A model generated the notes under the pieces. It saw only the letters and a program-made list of their open reading frames with translations, searched no databases and was not told the DNA's origin. A stretch of DNA of 64,000 nucleotides, from NCBI GenBank assembly GCA_905221605.1, contig CAJNDS010002390.1, forward strand, positions 1,291,813-1,355,812. The letters are read 5' to 3'. Shown one piece after another: positions 31,558 through 39,660 of the stretch; position 1 is the first letter of the stretch, and every line of letters starts with the position of its first letter. This DNA is from Symbiodinium natans (Eukaryota > Sar > Dinophyceae > Suessiales > Symbiodiniaceae). The position numbers and the translations under genes were made by a program.

Positions 31558-31994
31558 GTTTTAGGGTTTAGGGTTTAGAGTTTAGGGTTTTAGGGTTTAG
31601 GTTGTAGGGTGTAAGGTGTTGGGTTTAGGGTTTTCAGCGTAAAGGGGTTCAGGGCTTCGTGTTTTGTTTTCGCTTTGGGGGTATGTGGGTTTTGGGTACT
31701 TAGGGCTGCGGGCGGAGTGGTCAGGGCGAGTAGGGTGTAGCCCTAAACCCTAAATTTAGGAGCCTCCGGCTCAGGCCGCCGACCCAAGAGGCCCGAAACC
31801 TCTCAACCCTCAAACCCCTAGCCCTAAACCCCACACCCTAGACCCAGAACCCCAATCCCTCAAAAACCCTCACTCCAGGTTTTGAGCCTCTGTGGGTCTA
31901 ATGCTCTTGTTTTTAGGTTTGGTTGCGGAGGTTGTGTTGGGGGTGTGGGCAAAAAGGGGGGAGGGTGGGTGGTAGGAAGGGGGAGGGGCGGGGC

Positions 31995-32160
31995 AGGAGC
32001 TGTGGGGGGTGGTGGGGGGGGGGGGGGGGGGGGTGGGGGGGGTGGGGGGGTGGGGGGGTGGGGGGGTGGGGGGGGTGGGGGGGGTGGGGGGGGTGGGGGG
32101 GTGGGGGGGTGGGGGGGGTGGGGGGGGGTTGGCGGGGGGGGGGGGGTGGGGTGGGGGGAC
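31995..32160. repeat. G-rich (GGGGGGT)n low-complexity tract
   Basis: About 160 bp of G with a T every 6-8 bases. All overlapping Gly/Val/Trp or Pro ORFs are artefacts of it. Confidence 0.97.
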
Positions 32161-32346
32161 CCCCTCTGCTGAACCGCCTATAGTCCCATGTTTGCTCACC
32201 CAGAACCCTCTAGACGCCCCACGTTGCTTCAGATTACAAGCCCTAAACCCTACACCGTAGGGTTCAGGGCTTCGTGCTTGAGGCCCAAACCCAAAAAGAA
32301 GTCAGCACGGAAGCTCTAGACTGAAATCACTGAACCCTACAACATT

Positions 32347-32457
32347 TTGGTAGCCCAGTGGGTACCCTTTACCCTTTTTTTGGTTGTGGGTTCCCTTATA
32401 AAATAGCCAACCCCAAAAAGGGTGCCCTTATGATAATATGGTTACTGGGCTACCAAG
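32347..32457. mobile_element. MITE-like palindrome, family W
   Basis: Left end TTTTGGTAGCCCAGTGGGTA, right end GGTTACTGGGCTACCAAG. Its 3' end CCAAG is followed by an open stretch (ACATGGAAGCCCGGCC...), so it could serve as a 3' splice site, as seen at 36574. Confidence 0.85.
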
Positions 32458-32758
32458 ACATGGAAGCCCGGCCACCTGAATCCCCAAAGACCACATTCGA
32501 AACCCTCGGCCCCAAATGCAGGATTGAGCGCAAGAGGTTCACATGTTCGAGAATGTTTTCAGAGGCTGTTAAGGGGCAACACAGCATCCGAAGCCCTAAG
32601 CCCCGAAATCCTGGACTAACCCTAAACCAGGCCTAAACCCTAAACCGTGAACCCTCGTATGCTAGGTTGTCCCGTTTAGGGTTGGTTCAGGATTTGAGCC
32701 TCAGGGCTTAAACCCGAAACCCTAAACCCTGAACCCTGAACCCTAAACTACGACTGAG

Positions 32759-32841
32759 TCTACACATACCCTACAAAGAAGGGACTGCCTCGGCCTTCGG
32801 CATGCGCAAGAAGAGCAGAGATGGAAGCCCAAAGTAGAAGG
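32759..32841 (+). CDS. Duplicated 83-nt exon, copy 2
   Basis: Acceptor CGACTGAG, donor AAGG/GTTATA. Near-identical to 23917-23999, with three changes, all C/T. Upstream flanks differ completely, while the downstream intron start is similar. Phase is not settled: neither open frame of this 83-nt exon joins directly to 32946. Confidence 0.5.
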
Positions 32842-32945
32842 GTTATAGGCTTAGGGTTTATAGGGTTTAGGGTTTAAACCCGAAACCCGAAACCCGAAAC
32901 CCTAAACCCTAAACCCTAAACCCTAAACCCTAAACCCTAAACCAG

Positions 32946-33018
32946 GCCTGGCACTGTGGTTCTGCCGCGTCTATCACGGAGCACTGCAAGACTTTCGGAT
33001 GGCCTGCTTCCAATACAA
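32946..33018 (+). CDS. Gene B exon, LALWFCRVYHGAL segment
   Basis: Acceptor CTAAACCAG. Two nt plus 23 codons plus 2 nt read LALWFCRVYHGALQDF then RMACFQY. It aligns with IALAFWYCRVLHAGLTSF...ECFFY in gene C. The donor is GC-type (TACAA/GCGCC), where gene C has GT (TACAA/GTGCC). AA plus the next G gives Lys. Confidence 0.8.
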
Positions 33019-33033
33019 GCGCCTTGGAAGTTA

Positions 33034-33190
33034 GGGTTTAGGGTTTAGGGTTTAGGGTTTAGGGTTTAGGGTTTAGGGTTTAGGGTTTAGGGCTTAGGGT
33101 TTAGGGTTTAGGGTTTAGGGTTTAGGGTTTAGGGTTTAGGGTTTAGGGTTTAAGTTTAGTGTTTAGGGTCTAGGGTTCAGGGTTTAGGGC
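33034..33190. repeat. TTTAGGG array at an intron 5' end
   Basis: About 20 G-strand heptamers starting 15 nt after the donor at 33019. Confidence 0.97.
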
Positions 33191-33575
33191 TCAAGGCGGC
33201 ATGCCCAGTAGTCCCCTTATGCAGATTCCTCACAATGTCCCCCCTTTTGACCTGGAACCTGGTTTTCCATGAAATTCGAATGGGGCTTGTTCCCAAAGCC
33301 CTATACCCCAAAAAAAACCCGAACCTTTCTTAGAGGATTTTGGGTTTTCGAAAAGAATCCCACGATGCCAAGGGACTCTACCCTTGGACCCCTAAGGTTG
33401 CACCCTTGGGGTTGGAGATCCTCTAAGGGAATAGAAGGGCCATCCATGAGGTGAATATTCAGGGAACCTCTCAGGGGAACATCCTCTGGGGTCCGAGCAT
33501 GACTCCCTTGAAGGTGGAGGGTGTAAGATGTCGGGCTTGTCGTGTAAGGTTGTGGGCCGAGGGTGGCTCGTAACT

Positions 33576-33690
33576 TCGGCAGCCCAGTGGTAACCTTTAC
33601 CCTTTGTTTGGTTCTGGGTTCCCTTATAAAGTAACTCACCACAAAACATGGTACCCTTATCATACTGTGTTTCAGTGACTGGGCTTTTGG
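33576..33690. mobile_element. MITE-like palindrome, family W, diverged copy
   Basis: CGGCAGCCCAGTGGTAACC at the left, TGACTGGGCTTTTGG at the right, with TTCCCTTATAAAGTAA inside. Next to it (33720-33860) is a second palindromic segment with TTCCTTATTTAGTAGGAAT that recurs at 40133-40215. Confidence 0.7.
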
Positions 33691-34292
33691 TGTACGGTTT
33701 AAGCTGTTTCAATGTCCAGCTTCAAAAAGGTTTTTTGTTCACTATACTTACTTCGCCTTTAGTTGAACTTTACACTTTTTCGGTTTCCTTATTTAGTAGG
33801 AATGTTAAAGTTGAACCCTTTTTGCCCTTGGGCATTGGAGAAGTAAGTACAAGGGGCTCGTCGTTAAGTTTCCATCGCGACCTGCTCAAAGCCCAAGGGG
33901 CGGCTGGTCCGTTTGCTGCTGTTCCGAACCCCTGAACCCCAAACTCCAAAACCCGAACTCCTGCTCCCTAAGCCGTGAGCCCTGAACCTTCGAACCCTAA
34001 ATCCTGAACCTTAAGCCCTGGGTCCTGAATCTTGAACCCTAAATCCTGAATCCTGAGCCCTAAGCCCTAAACCATGAACCCTCATCCTAAACGGTCCTCA
34101 GCCCTGAGTCCTATGCAGTCTCTGATCCAGACAATGCATGTCGAGGAAGGTTTAGAGCTTAGGGTTTAGGGTTTAGTGTTTAGGGTTCAGGGTGCCTTTT
34201 TTCGGGAAGGAGTGTCCATTTTCTGTATGTTCCTTCCTGAAATCACCTGAACCGAAATGTGCCCATCATCGACAGAAGCTGCGCCTGCCGAG

Positions 34293-34359
34293 GTATCAGT
34301 TTGTCTTTCCGCACTGCCACTGCGGCTTATCTTTCTTTGGGATGCGCCTGGCCAACTGA
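34293..34359 (+). CDS. Gene B terminal exon, YQFVFPHCHCG
   Basis: Acceptor CTGCCGAG. One nt plus 21 codons read YQFVFPHCHCGLSFFGM then RLAN, followed by TGA at 34357. It aligns residue by residue with the last exon of gene C (YQFVFPYCHCGAELFGIHIAN, then TAG). The CHC motif is conserved. The upstream acceptor GACAG at 34275 is also possible. Confidence 0.85.
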
Positions 34360-34749
34360 ACTCGCCGGGGACAAAGTGCCCTCGAAGCGTACACTAGCTC
34401 CACCAGGGGCCTGCATGGGTGGTACGGGTACAGTTGCAAGGCATTTCCTGAGCAGCCCTGAGAATCTAGGGGTCGGACGAATTGCGAATATCATTCCCTT
34501 ATGGCCCCTATATAGTTATACTGAAATAACAGGCCCCTTGTCCATCTTCGCAGCTCCCTGCTTCAACGACCCATGGGGGCTCCACCTATAGAGGCATGCG
34601 GCTTTACGGTTTACGGTGCAGGGTTTAGGGTTTGATCTCGCGATTTCAGCGCAAAAGACCTCTGTACTGGCGCCACCGAGAACTTCTAAACCCTATAAAC
34701 CCGATAAGACCTGTAAACCCTACTAAACCCTTCACCAAACCCTAAACTT

Positions 34750-34851
34750 GGGGGATGTCCCCCCTTATACGTCTTCGTCTTCAGTAGGGATTATCATAGG
34801 GGGTACTACAGTCCCTATTAAGGACTGTTATTGCAAAGGGGAACATCCCAA
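34750..34851. mobile_element. MITE-like palindrome, family T
   Basis: Left end GGGGGATGTCCCCCCTTATA, right end GCAAAGGGGAACATCCCA, with CTATTAAGGACTGTTA inside. Confidence 0.8.
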
Positions 34852-35239
34852 CCCTAAACCCTAAACCCTGACAACCTCTGACCGGCTGCAAAAGGAATCA
34901 GAAGGTGGGACATGGGTGATGCAAGTTTCAGGGTTTAAGGGCCTGAGGCCCTGAATCTTCCCCGCCCCCCCCCCGCCCCAGGGTTTAGTAGGGTTTAGGG
35001 TTTCGGGTTTAGGGTTTGGGGTTTAGGGTTTCGGGTTTAGGGTTTAGTGTTTAGCCCGAACCTTGAACCTTGAAAGCAAAAAAGCAACGGTCTGGGGCTT
35101 GTGGCCCTGGAGTTGATCCATTTAGAGCTGATCGGGTAGGGTATATCAGGGGCAGATAAGTGTCCCCTAGTTAAGGTTATGCCATCCGGGACCAGGCACA
35201 GGTATTGGAAAGCCGAAAACATTCAATTGCAAAAAATGT

Positions 35240-35530
35240 CCCCAGAATGCGATTTGAAAATGCACCGTGGTCGGCGGTATCGTTTTCGAAATGCGAAAAA
35301 TGCGCCAAAAAAGCTCTCGAAAATGCGTCAGAAATGCTCCGGAAATGCTTTTTGTGCATGTTTTCTTTGCATTTTTGTGCATTTTCAAATCGCATTTACA
35401 AAACCGATGTTTTGCAAGTTTCGCATGTTTTCGCATTTTTCGCATTTTTATCGCATTGTGAATCGCATTTGTTTTTGCAGGTGCATTTTTGTTTTGCATT
35501 TGTTTTGCATTTTGGGTGCATTTTTAATTC
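35240..35530. repeat. GCATTTTC-rich inverted repeat region
   Basis: Contains AATGCGATTTGAAAATGCAC (about 35248-35267) and its exact inverse GTGCATTTTCAAATCGCATT (about 35376-35395), then a run of TCGCATTTTT/TTGCATTTTG units. ORFs of 60-130 codons on both strands here (Phe/His/Cys/Lys-rich) follow from the 8-10 bp unit. Confidence 0.8.
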
Positions 35531-35752
35531 CTGGAACGCTCTCTCAACTGTGCCTTCCCCGCAACCCTTAAAGTTAACAGGGGTTTGCGGTGTAGGGTTT
35601 AGGGTGTAATAGGGCTTAGGGTATAGGATTGCTCAGGTTGTTTCTGGGATTCGGGTTTCAACAGCGCGCTGAGACGTTGGTTGTATGCTCCTCATGTTAA
35701 AGGGTTGACAGGGTCAAGGTTACCTGACCCCAAATCCTGGTTTCAAGGCCCT

Positions 35753-35866
35753 GCTAGGATGCCCAGCAGTACCCTTATTCCCTTTTTGGGGGGTTTAGGT
35801 TCCCTTATAAACCCCTTTAAGCAAAAAAGGGTACCCTTTTTAAGCCTTGGTTACTGGGCAGCCTAG
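35753..35866. mobile_element. MITE-like palindrome, family S
   Basis: CTAGGATGCCCAGCAGTACC at the left and TTACTGGGCAGCCTAG at the right. Very close to the copy at 23350-23465 across the whole length, which suggests recent activity. Confidence 0.85.
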
Positions 35867-36047
35867 CCTAAATCCATTTTGAGTGTTGAGTTGTTTCCCA
35901 GAGACACCCCCTAAGCCTGAAGCATAAGCCTGCAGGGGTGGCATGCTGAAGGTGGTTTGCGCCGGGGTTTCGGGTTTAGGGTTTAGGGTGTAGGGTTTAG
36001 GGTTTAAAGCCTTCGTCCTGACACCCAATCCACTCCTCTGAACCCAG

Positions 36048-36108
36048 CAAGCTGTCGTGGGCGCTTCCTCAAGGGGCGATGCCAGCTTTATTGTCGCAGT
36101 GGTCAGCT
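36048..36108 (+). CDS. Possible gene C exon
   Basis: Acceptor TGAACCCAG, donor AGCT/GTAGGA. Twenty codons plus 1 nt read QAVVGASSRGDASFIVAVVS. Good splice signals, but no match in gene B. Confidence 0.4.
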
Positions 36109-36163
36109 GTAGGATGACACGAGAGAAGCCATCGTAAGCTAGGATGAGGCAACTTGGATGCAG

Positions 36164-36277
36164 GTGGGCCGTCCATGTCCCTGATCACCTTAAACAGGCT
36201 GCCCTGTTCACCGTGGCGCCATGCGCGGGCTTGACTACCGTGGAGCTGAACTGGATTCGGAGAAGAGTGAAGGCCAG
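36164..36277 (+). CDS. Gene C exon, soluble part
   Basis: Acceptor TTGGATGCAG, donor GCCAG/GTGTCC. One nt plus 37 codons plus 2 nt read WAVHVPDHLKQAALF, then TVAPCAGLTTVELNW, then IRRRVKA. A single long open frame with mixed polar and hydrophobic composition. No family is recognised. Confidence 0.5.
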
Positions 36278-36384
36278 GTGTCCAAAAAGCCACCCCAACC
36301 TAAGGATTCTGCAAGCATGGCTTAAAGGGGCCCCTTAATAGTAGGATGCTTGTGTTTATGTAGTTTTTGGGGGGATCCCTAAAG

Positions 36385-36440
36385 GCGACGAGGAAGAAGG
36401 GTATGAATGCAACGTTCTTGAATCTGCGGACTCGGAGAAG
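36385..36440 (+). CDS. Gene C exon, acidic, before the element-derived intron
   Basis: Acceptor CCCTAAAG, consensus donor GAGAAG/GTGAGT. The frame reads DEEEGYECNVLESADSEK. It is spliced to 36575 across an intron made of one family-W element. Other frames are open too, so phase rests on composition. Confidence 0.55.
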
Positions 36441-36448
36441 GTGAGTTT

Positions 36449-36574
36449 CTTGGTGGCCCAGTGGTACCCTTTTCCTTTTTTTGGTTCAGGGTTTAGGGTT
36501 TAGGGGGTTTCCTTCTGGAGTAACCAACCCCGAAAAGGGTGCCCTTATTGCAATATGCTTCCTGGGCTGCCAAG
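36449..36574. mobile_element. Family W palindromic element forming the intron 36441-36574
   Basis: Left end CTTGGTGGCCCAGTGGTACC starts 8 nt after the GT donor; right end CCTGGGCTGCCAAG supplies the AAG acceptor. The element therefore makes up about 94 percent of the intron. Its usual GGTTCTGGGTTCCCTTATAA middle is replaced by two TTTAGGG heptamers. Confidence 0.8.
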
Positions 36575-36681
36575 GCAGCCTCGTCGATCAAACCACGCAA
36601 GGTGCAGCTATGCTTTCAGTCGCACAATGGAGCGACGAGGAGTACGGCGCAAAGCACGGCCAAAAGCAGGCGGCTGGACCC
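36575..36681 (+). CDS. Gene C exon, Ser/Lys-rich
   Basis: Follows the acceptor GCTGCCAAG. In phase with 36440 it reads AASSIKPRKVQLCFQSHNG then ATRSTAQSTAKSRRLDPK. The 3' end is uncertain: a GC donor at AGCAG/GCGGCT is possible, or the frame runs into CCCTAAAGCC. Confidence 0.45.
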
Positions 36682-36806
36682 TAAAGCCTGAACCCTAAGC
36701 CCTAAACCCCTAATAACCCTGGACCCCATACTTGCATGGACATCTCGCAAAAGAAGGGGTACCCCTTTTATACCTCGAAATAGGATAGAATCCCCTTTAA
36801 GGCGAC

Positions 36807-36831
36807 CCCCCCCCCCCCCCCCCCCCCCCCA
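36807..36831. repeat. Poly-C tract
   Basis: About 24 C inside a palindromic element (36715-36860) that shares GGGGTACCCC, GGATAGAATCCCCTTT and CCGGAAACCCC with copies near 23680, 47400 and 55870. Confidence 0.9.
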
Positions 36832-37075
36832 CACAGAGGTACCCCTATTTCCGGAAACCCCCACATGAGCTTTGATTCCTTGTAGATGTTGGCGATCTCA
36901 TGCACACGTTAAGCCAAAGCCTGTCTCTGCCCCAAACTCCACCAGGGTTTATGGCATGTAGGGCCTACAGTGTGGTGAGTGACGGCTAAACCCTAAACCC
37001 TCAACTCCTAAACTCCTAAACCCTAAACCCTACCTCTAAACCCTACACCCTAAACCCTGAACCCTAAACCCTAAG

Positions 37076-37180
37076 GCGACTGGACGATTGTTCAACGGCC
37101 TTGGCCTTTTTGCAATTTCGGCGATACTTCAGACCATCCTCGTCATGTTGGTCCTTTTCTTCTCCGACGAGCGGATGCAG
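37076..37180 (+). CDS. Gene C exon, first membrane segment, ending DERMQ
   Basis: Acceptor AACCCTAAG, a near-heptamer. Thirty-five codons in phase 0 read ATGRLFNGLGLFAISAIL, QTILVMLVLFF, SDERMQ. It aligns with two gene B exons (20817-20891 and 21837-21895), so gene B has an extra intron here. The donor is GA-type (ATGCAG/GATCCC); if read through, TGA follows at 37193, so a stop there is the alternative. Confidence 0.75.
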
Positions 37181-37359
37181 GATCCCTACCAGTGACCTTG
37201 CCTTTTTTCCAGTATGTAGGGTTTAGGGTTTGGGGTGTAGGGTTGAGGGTTTAGGGTTTAGGGTTTAGGGTGTAGGGTCTCGGGTTTAGGGTTTTGAGTT
37301 TAGGGTTTAGGGTAATCTCCTACACCCTAAACTTAAACCTAATCTGCTCCCCCTACCAG

Positions 37360-37407
37360 CACGAAAAAATGCTCATGATCCACATAGTACTGGGTTTACT
37401 TGTAGCG
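37360..37407 (+). CDS. Gene C exon, hydrophobic
   Basis: Acceptor CCCCTACCAG, candidate donor TAGCG/GTAACC. Reads HEKMLMIHIVLGLLVA. The same frame stays open across a short low-complexity A/C-rich stretch to 37689, so donor and acceptor are not fixed. Confidence 0.5.
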
Positions 37408-37492
37408 GTAACCATATCTTCAACAAAAAAGAATCTTCCCATCCCCTGGAAAGACCCCCCCCCAAAAAAAAAATTAAAAAAAAAAGCTTCCA

Positions 37493-37559
37493 GGTTCGAG
37501 TCCACGACGGCCATGGCCGACGCACTTCGGGAGGCACGTAGATTGAATCTGGGTCTTGG
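37493..37559 (+). CDS. Gene C exon, Ala-rich helix
   Basis: Acceptor AAGCTTCCAG. The frame reads FESTTAMADALREARRLN then LGLG, to a donor GTACTA that keeps phase with 37637. The intron to 37636 is a small palindrome (CTTGGAGTAC...CTACTCCAAAG). Confidence 0.45.
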
Positions 37560-37636
37560 AGTACTAGACTTCAATACTTTTTTTGGTTCTGGTTTCCACC
37601 TAAAAAAATCTATACTTTTTTCAGGGTCTACTCCAA

Positions 37637-37684
37637 AGCTAAGGAATGAAACCCTGGTGGACGCCTGGATGGAGATGTCAAGGT
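37637..37684 (+). CDS. Gene C exon, NETLVDAWMEMS
   Basis: Acceptor TACTCCAAAG, donor TCAAG/GTTTTAG. Reads LRNETLVDAWMEMS plus AG; AG joins G of 39206 to give Arg, as at the matching gene B junction. Confidence 0.6.
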
Positions 37685-37910
37685 TTTAGGGGTCCGGTTT
37701 GCGAGCTTTTTCGAGTCTTTTTTTGCGGGGGGGGCCTATGGGAGAGGCTATTTTGGTTTTAGAGCTCAGGGATTAAGGGTTAGGGTTCAGAATTTTGTTT
37801 TTTGTAAGTTCGCCTCCGGGCCTTTTGTCGCCTGAGTTGGCATTCAGGAGTTCAGGGTTATGGCGTTTCTCTCACCCAGCCTAGCCACTGCGCTCAACAA
37901 ACCCCGAACA

Positions 37911-38006
37911 TGGGATGTTCCACCTTGTACGAACAGTCACTACTAGGGATTATAGCACTCCCTATTACAGTCCCTATTTAAGGACAGATAAGGGGGAACA
38001 TCCCAA
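37911..38006. mobile_element. MITE-like palindrome, family T
   Basis: TGGGATGTTCCACCTTGTAC at the left, AAGGGGGAACATCCCAA at the right, with AGTCCCTATTTAAGGACAG inside. Confidence 0.8.
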
Positions 38007-38054
38007 ACCCTGCAAGCCCCAGGATTGTTGCCATATCCACTTACACCATGCCCC

Positions 38055-38419
38055 TACTTGGAGGTTCATGGGTGGTGAGAAATGGGATTCTATGTCGGGT
38101 AGCGCTATGGTTATACGGTGGATGATAAAAATCCTGCATGACCCCAGCCACCCACAGAACACGCTGCGTACACACATCCCCTGCGCACCCCTGAATTTCA
38201 GTGTTGACTAGGCGCTTGGGGTCATGCAGGATTTCAATGATTCGCGCTACTGGATTTCTCGGACTGGATTCCCTGTCAATGTTAAAATTCAGGGCGGCGG
38301 GAGGGTTGGGTTGTCTTCGAAACTCATGCAGGATTTCCAGCATCAACAGTAGGAGGGTGGTTATTACCCTATCTGGGCTTCTTCATGCCCTGCTTAAAGC
38401 TACCCATGAAGCTTCAAGA
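38055..38419. repeat. Long nested inverted repeat, family U ends
   Basis: Outer ends GGAGGTTCATGGGTGG and CTACCCATGAAGCTTC resemble family U. Inside, AAATCCTGCATGACCCCA (about 38129) is inverted at TGGGGTCATGCAGGATTT (about 38217), and a third CATGCAGGATTTC lies near 38325. The two ORFs on opposite strands here follow from this symmetry. Confidence 0.65.
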
Positions 38420-38677
38420 AAACCCCTAAACACTAAACCCCAAAGCTCCTACGTCCCAATGAAGCGCGGTGCGAGCTAGTTTTTGCTGCGAACTCAGGAC
38501 ACGGACCCAGTTCTCAAACTCTGCCTCAAGGACCACAGCGTTCCGTACTCCCAGCGTCTCGGACTAGGTTCCATCATCCCCAGCGATGCTCTCCTCTTGC
38601 CAGTCTTCGGGGTTAGGTTCCTAACCCTGAACTCAGGGCTTGTTAGGGGGGCTTAAGGGGGTAAAACCCAAAACTTA

Positions 38678-38771
38678 GGGGTTGTTCGCCCTTATACTTA
38701 CAGTCCTCAAGAGGGAGTATATTGATTGTAATCTCTATCAAGGACTGTTAGCTTAAGGGGGGACATCCCAA
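38678..38771. mobile_element. MITE-like palindrome, family T
   Basis: GGGGTTGTTCGCCCTTATAC at the left, TTAAGGGGGGACATCCCAA at the right, with CAAGGACTGTTAG inside. Confidence 0.75.
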
Positions 38772-39055
38772 CCTAAACCCCAAAAGAGAATTCGGGTGGA
38801 GTGTGGCTGCTACCCAAGCATTACAGAGCGCTCCTCCAAATTCAAAGAAAAGGCGAAAAGCGCACGTGTGAACCCTAAACACTAAACCCTAAACCCCCAA
38901 CCCCAAACCCTAAACCCTGAACACTAAACCCTAAACCCCAAACCCAAAACCCTAAGGCTCCGGTTCGAGAGCTTGGGATCTAGCATGTTTTCAGTGCTGT
39001 TTTGACAAGGCACATATAACATGGGTTTTTGGGTCTCTTGCGCTCAGCCTTACAC

Positions 39056-39178
39056 TAAACCCTAAACCCCAAACCCCAAACCCCAAACCCCAAACCCCAA
39101 ACCCCAAACCCCAAACCCCAAACCCCAAACCCCAAACCCCAAACCCCAAACCCTAAACCCTAAACCCTAAACCCTACA
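39056..39178. repeat. CCCCAAA then CCCTAAA array at an intron 3' end
   Basis: Twelve CCCCAAA units followed by four CCCTAAA. Third example (with 3717 and 19195) where CCCCAAA units occupy the interior and CCCTAAA the exon-proximal end. Confidence 0.96.
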
Positions 39179-39205
39179 CTCTTGTTGAGACAAAACTCCT
39201 GAAAG

Positions 39206-39295
39206 GTCCATTGTCGTCTTCCTGTGGCTGTGCAAGATGAGCCCCGAAGTTGGTGCCACCTTCTGGAGCCTGTATATCCTCGCCAGCCTGCCGAG
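39206..39295 (+). CDS. Gene C exon, VFLWLC membrane segment
   Basis: Acceptor CTCCTGAAAG, donor CCGAG/GTGGGT. One nt plus 29 codons plus 2 nt read SIVVFLWLCKMSPEVGATFW then SLYILASLP. Paralogous to 25897-26013. AG plus the next G gives Arg before LPSIAKW. Confidence 0.8.
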
Positions 39296-39437
39296 GTGGG
39301 TTTCTTTAACAGAGGGTTTTTAAAAAGAGGGTTTAGGGTTCAGGGTTTAGGGTTTAGGGTTTAGGGTTTAGGGTTTAGGATTTAGTGCCTCTGTCTCCTT
39401 GCCAGCCTGCCAAGGTCCTCGGGCTCCGCACTTGAAA

Positions 39438-39588
39438 CTTGGTAGCCCACTGGTACCGTTTACTTATTTTTTTTGGATTCTGGGGTTCCCTTATAAAGTA
39501 AAACACTAATCACTAAACCCTAAACCCTAAACCCTAAACCCTAAACCCTAAACCCTAGATTATAAGATGGTTATACCGGGCTACCCAG
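39438..39588. mobile_element. Family W element carrying a CCCTAAA array
   Basis: Left end CTTGGTAGCCCACTGGTACC, right end TTATACCGGGCTACCCAG. The usual AAAAAGGGTGCCCTTAT segment is replaced by seven CCCTAAA heptamers (39510-39557). The right end CCCAG abuts an open, splice-compatible stretch (39589-39660). Confidence 0.8.
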
Positions 39589-39660
39589 GAGTTCTCCGAC
39601 GGCGTCACGCACATCGTCAGGCTACGTCGTGTCTCGCGGGAATCTTCTGAACTCCAGTTC
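39589..39660 (+). CDS. Possible alternative exon in gene C
   Basis: Acceptor GCTACCCAG (end of a family W element), donor CAGTTC/GTAGAC. Twenty-four codons read EFSDGVTHIVRLRRVS then RESSELQF. The exons at 39206 and 40874 join in phase without it, so it may be an alternative or former exon. Confidence 0.35.

Larger units (their letters stand above)
17571..34359 (+). other. Gene B span: multi-exon multi-pass membrane protein, copy 1 of a tandem pair
   Basis: Exons recognised: 17571-17640, 18392-18457, 19391-19443, 19935-20030, 20817-20891, 21837-21895, 25669-25715, 25897-26013, 27878-27961, 28481-28528, 29216-about 29277, 32946-33018, 34293-34359. Phase is kept across many junctions. The first four encode a soluble, charged part; the rest encode hydrophobic segments. 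From 20817 on, gene C (36-48.5 kb) matches exon by exon. The 5' end and some exons between 21.9-25.6 kb and 29.3-32.9 kb are not resolved. I know no named family for the C-terminal part. Confidence 0.65.

Noticed and set aside
31882-32260. Gly-rich and Pro-rich ORFs
   Set aside because: Translation of a G-rich low-complexity tract on both strands.
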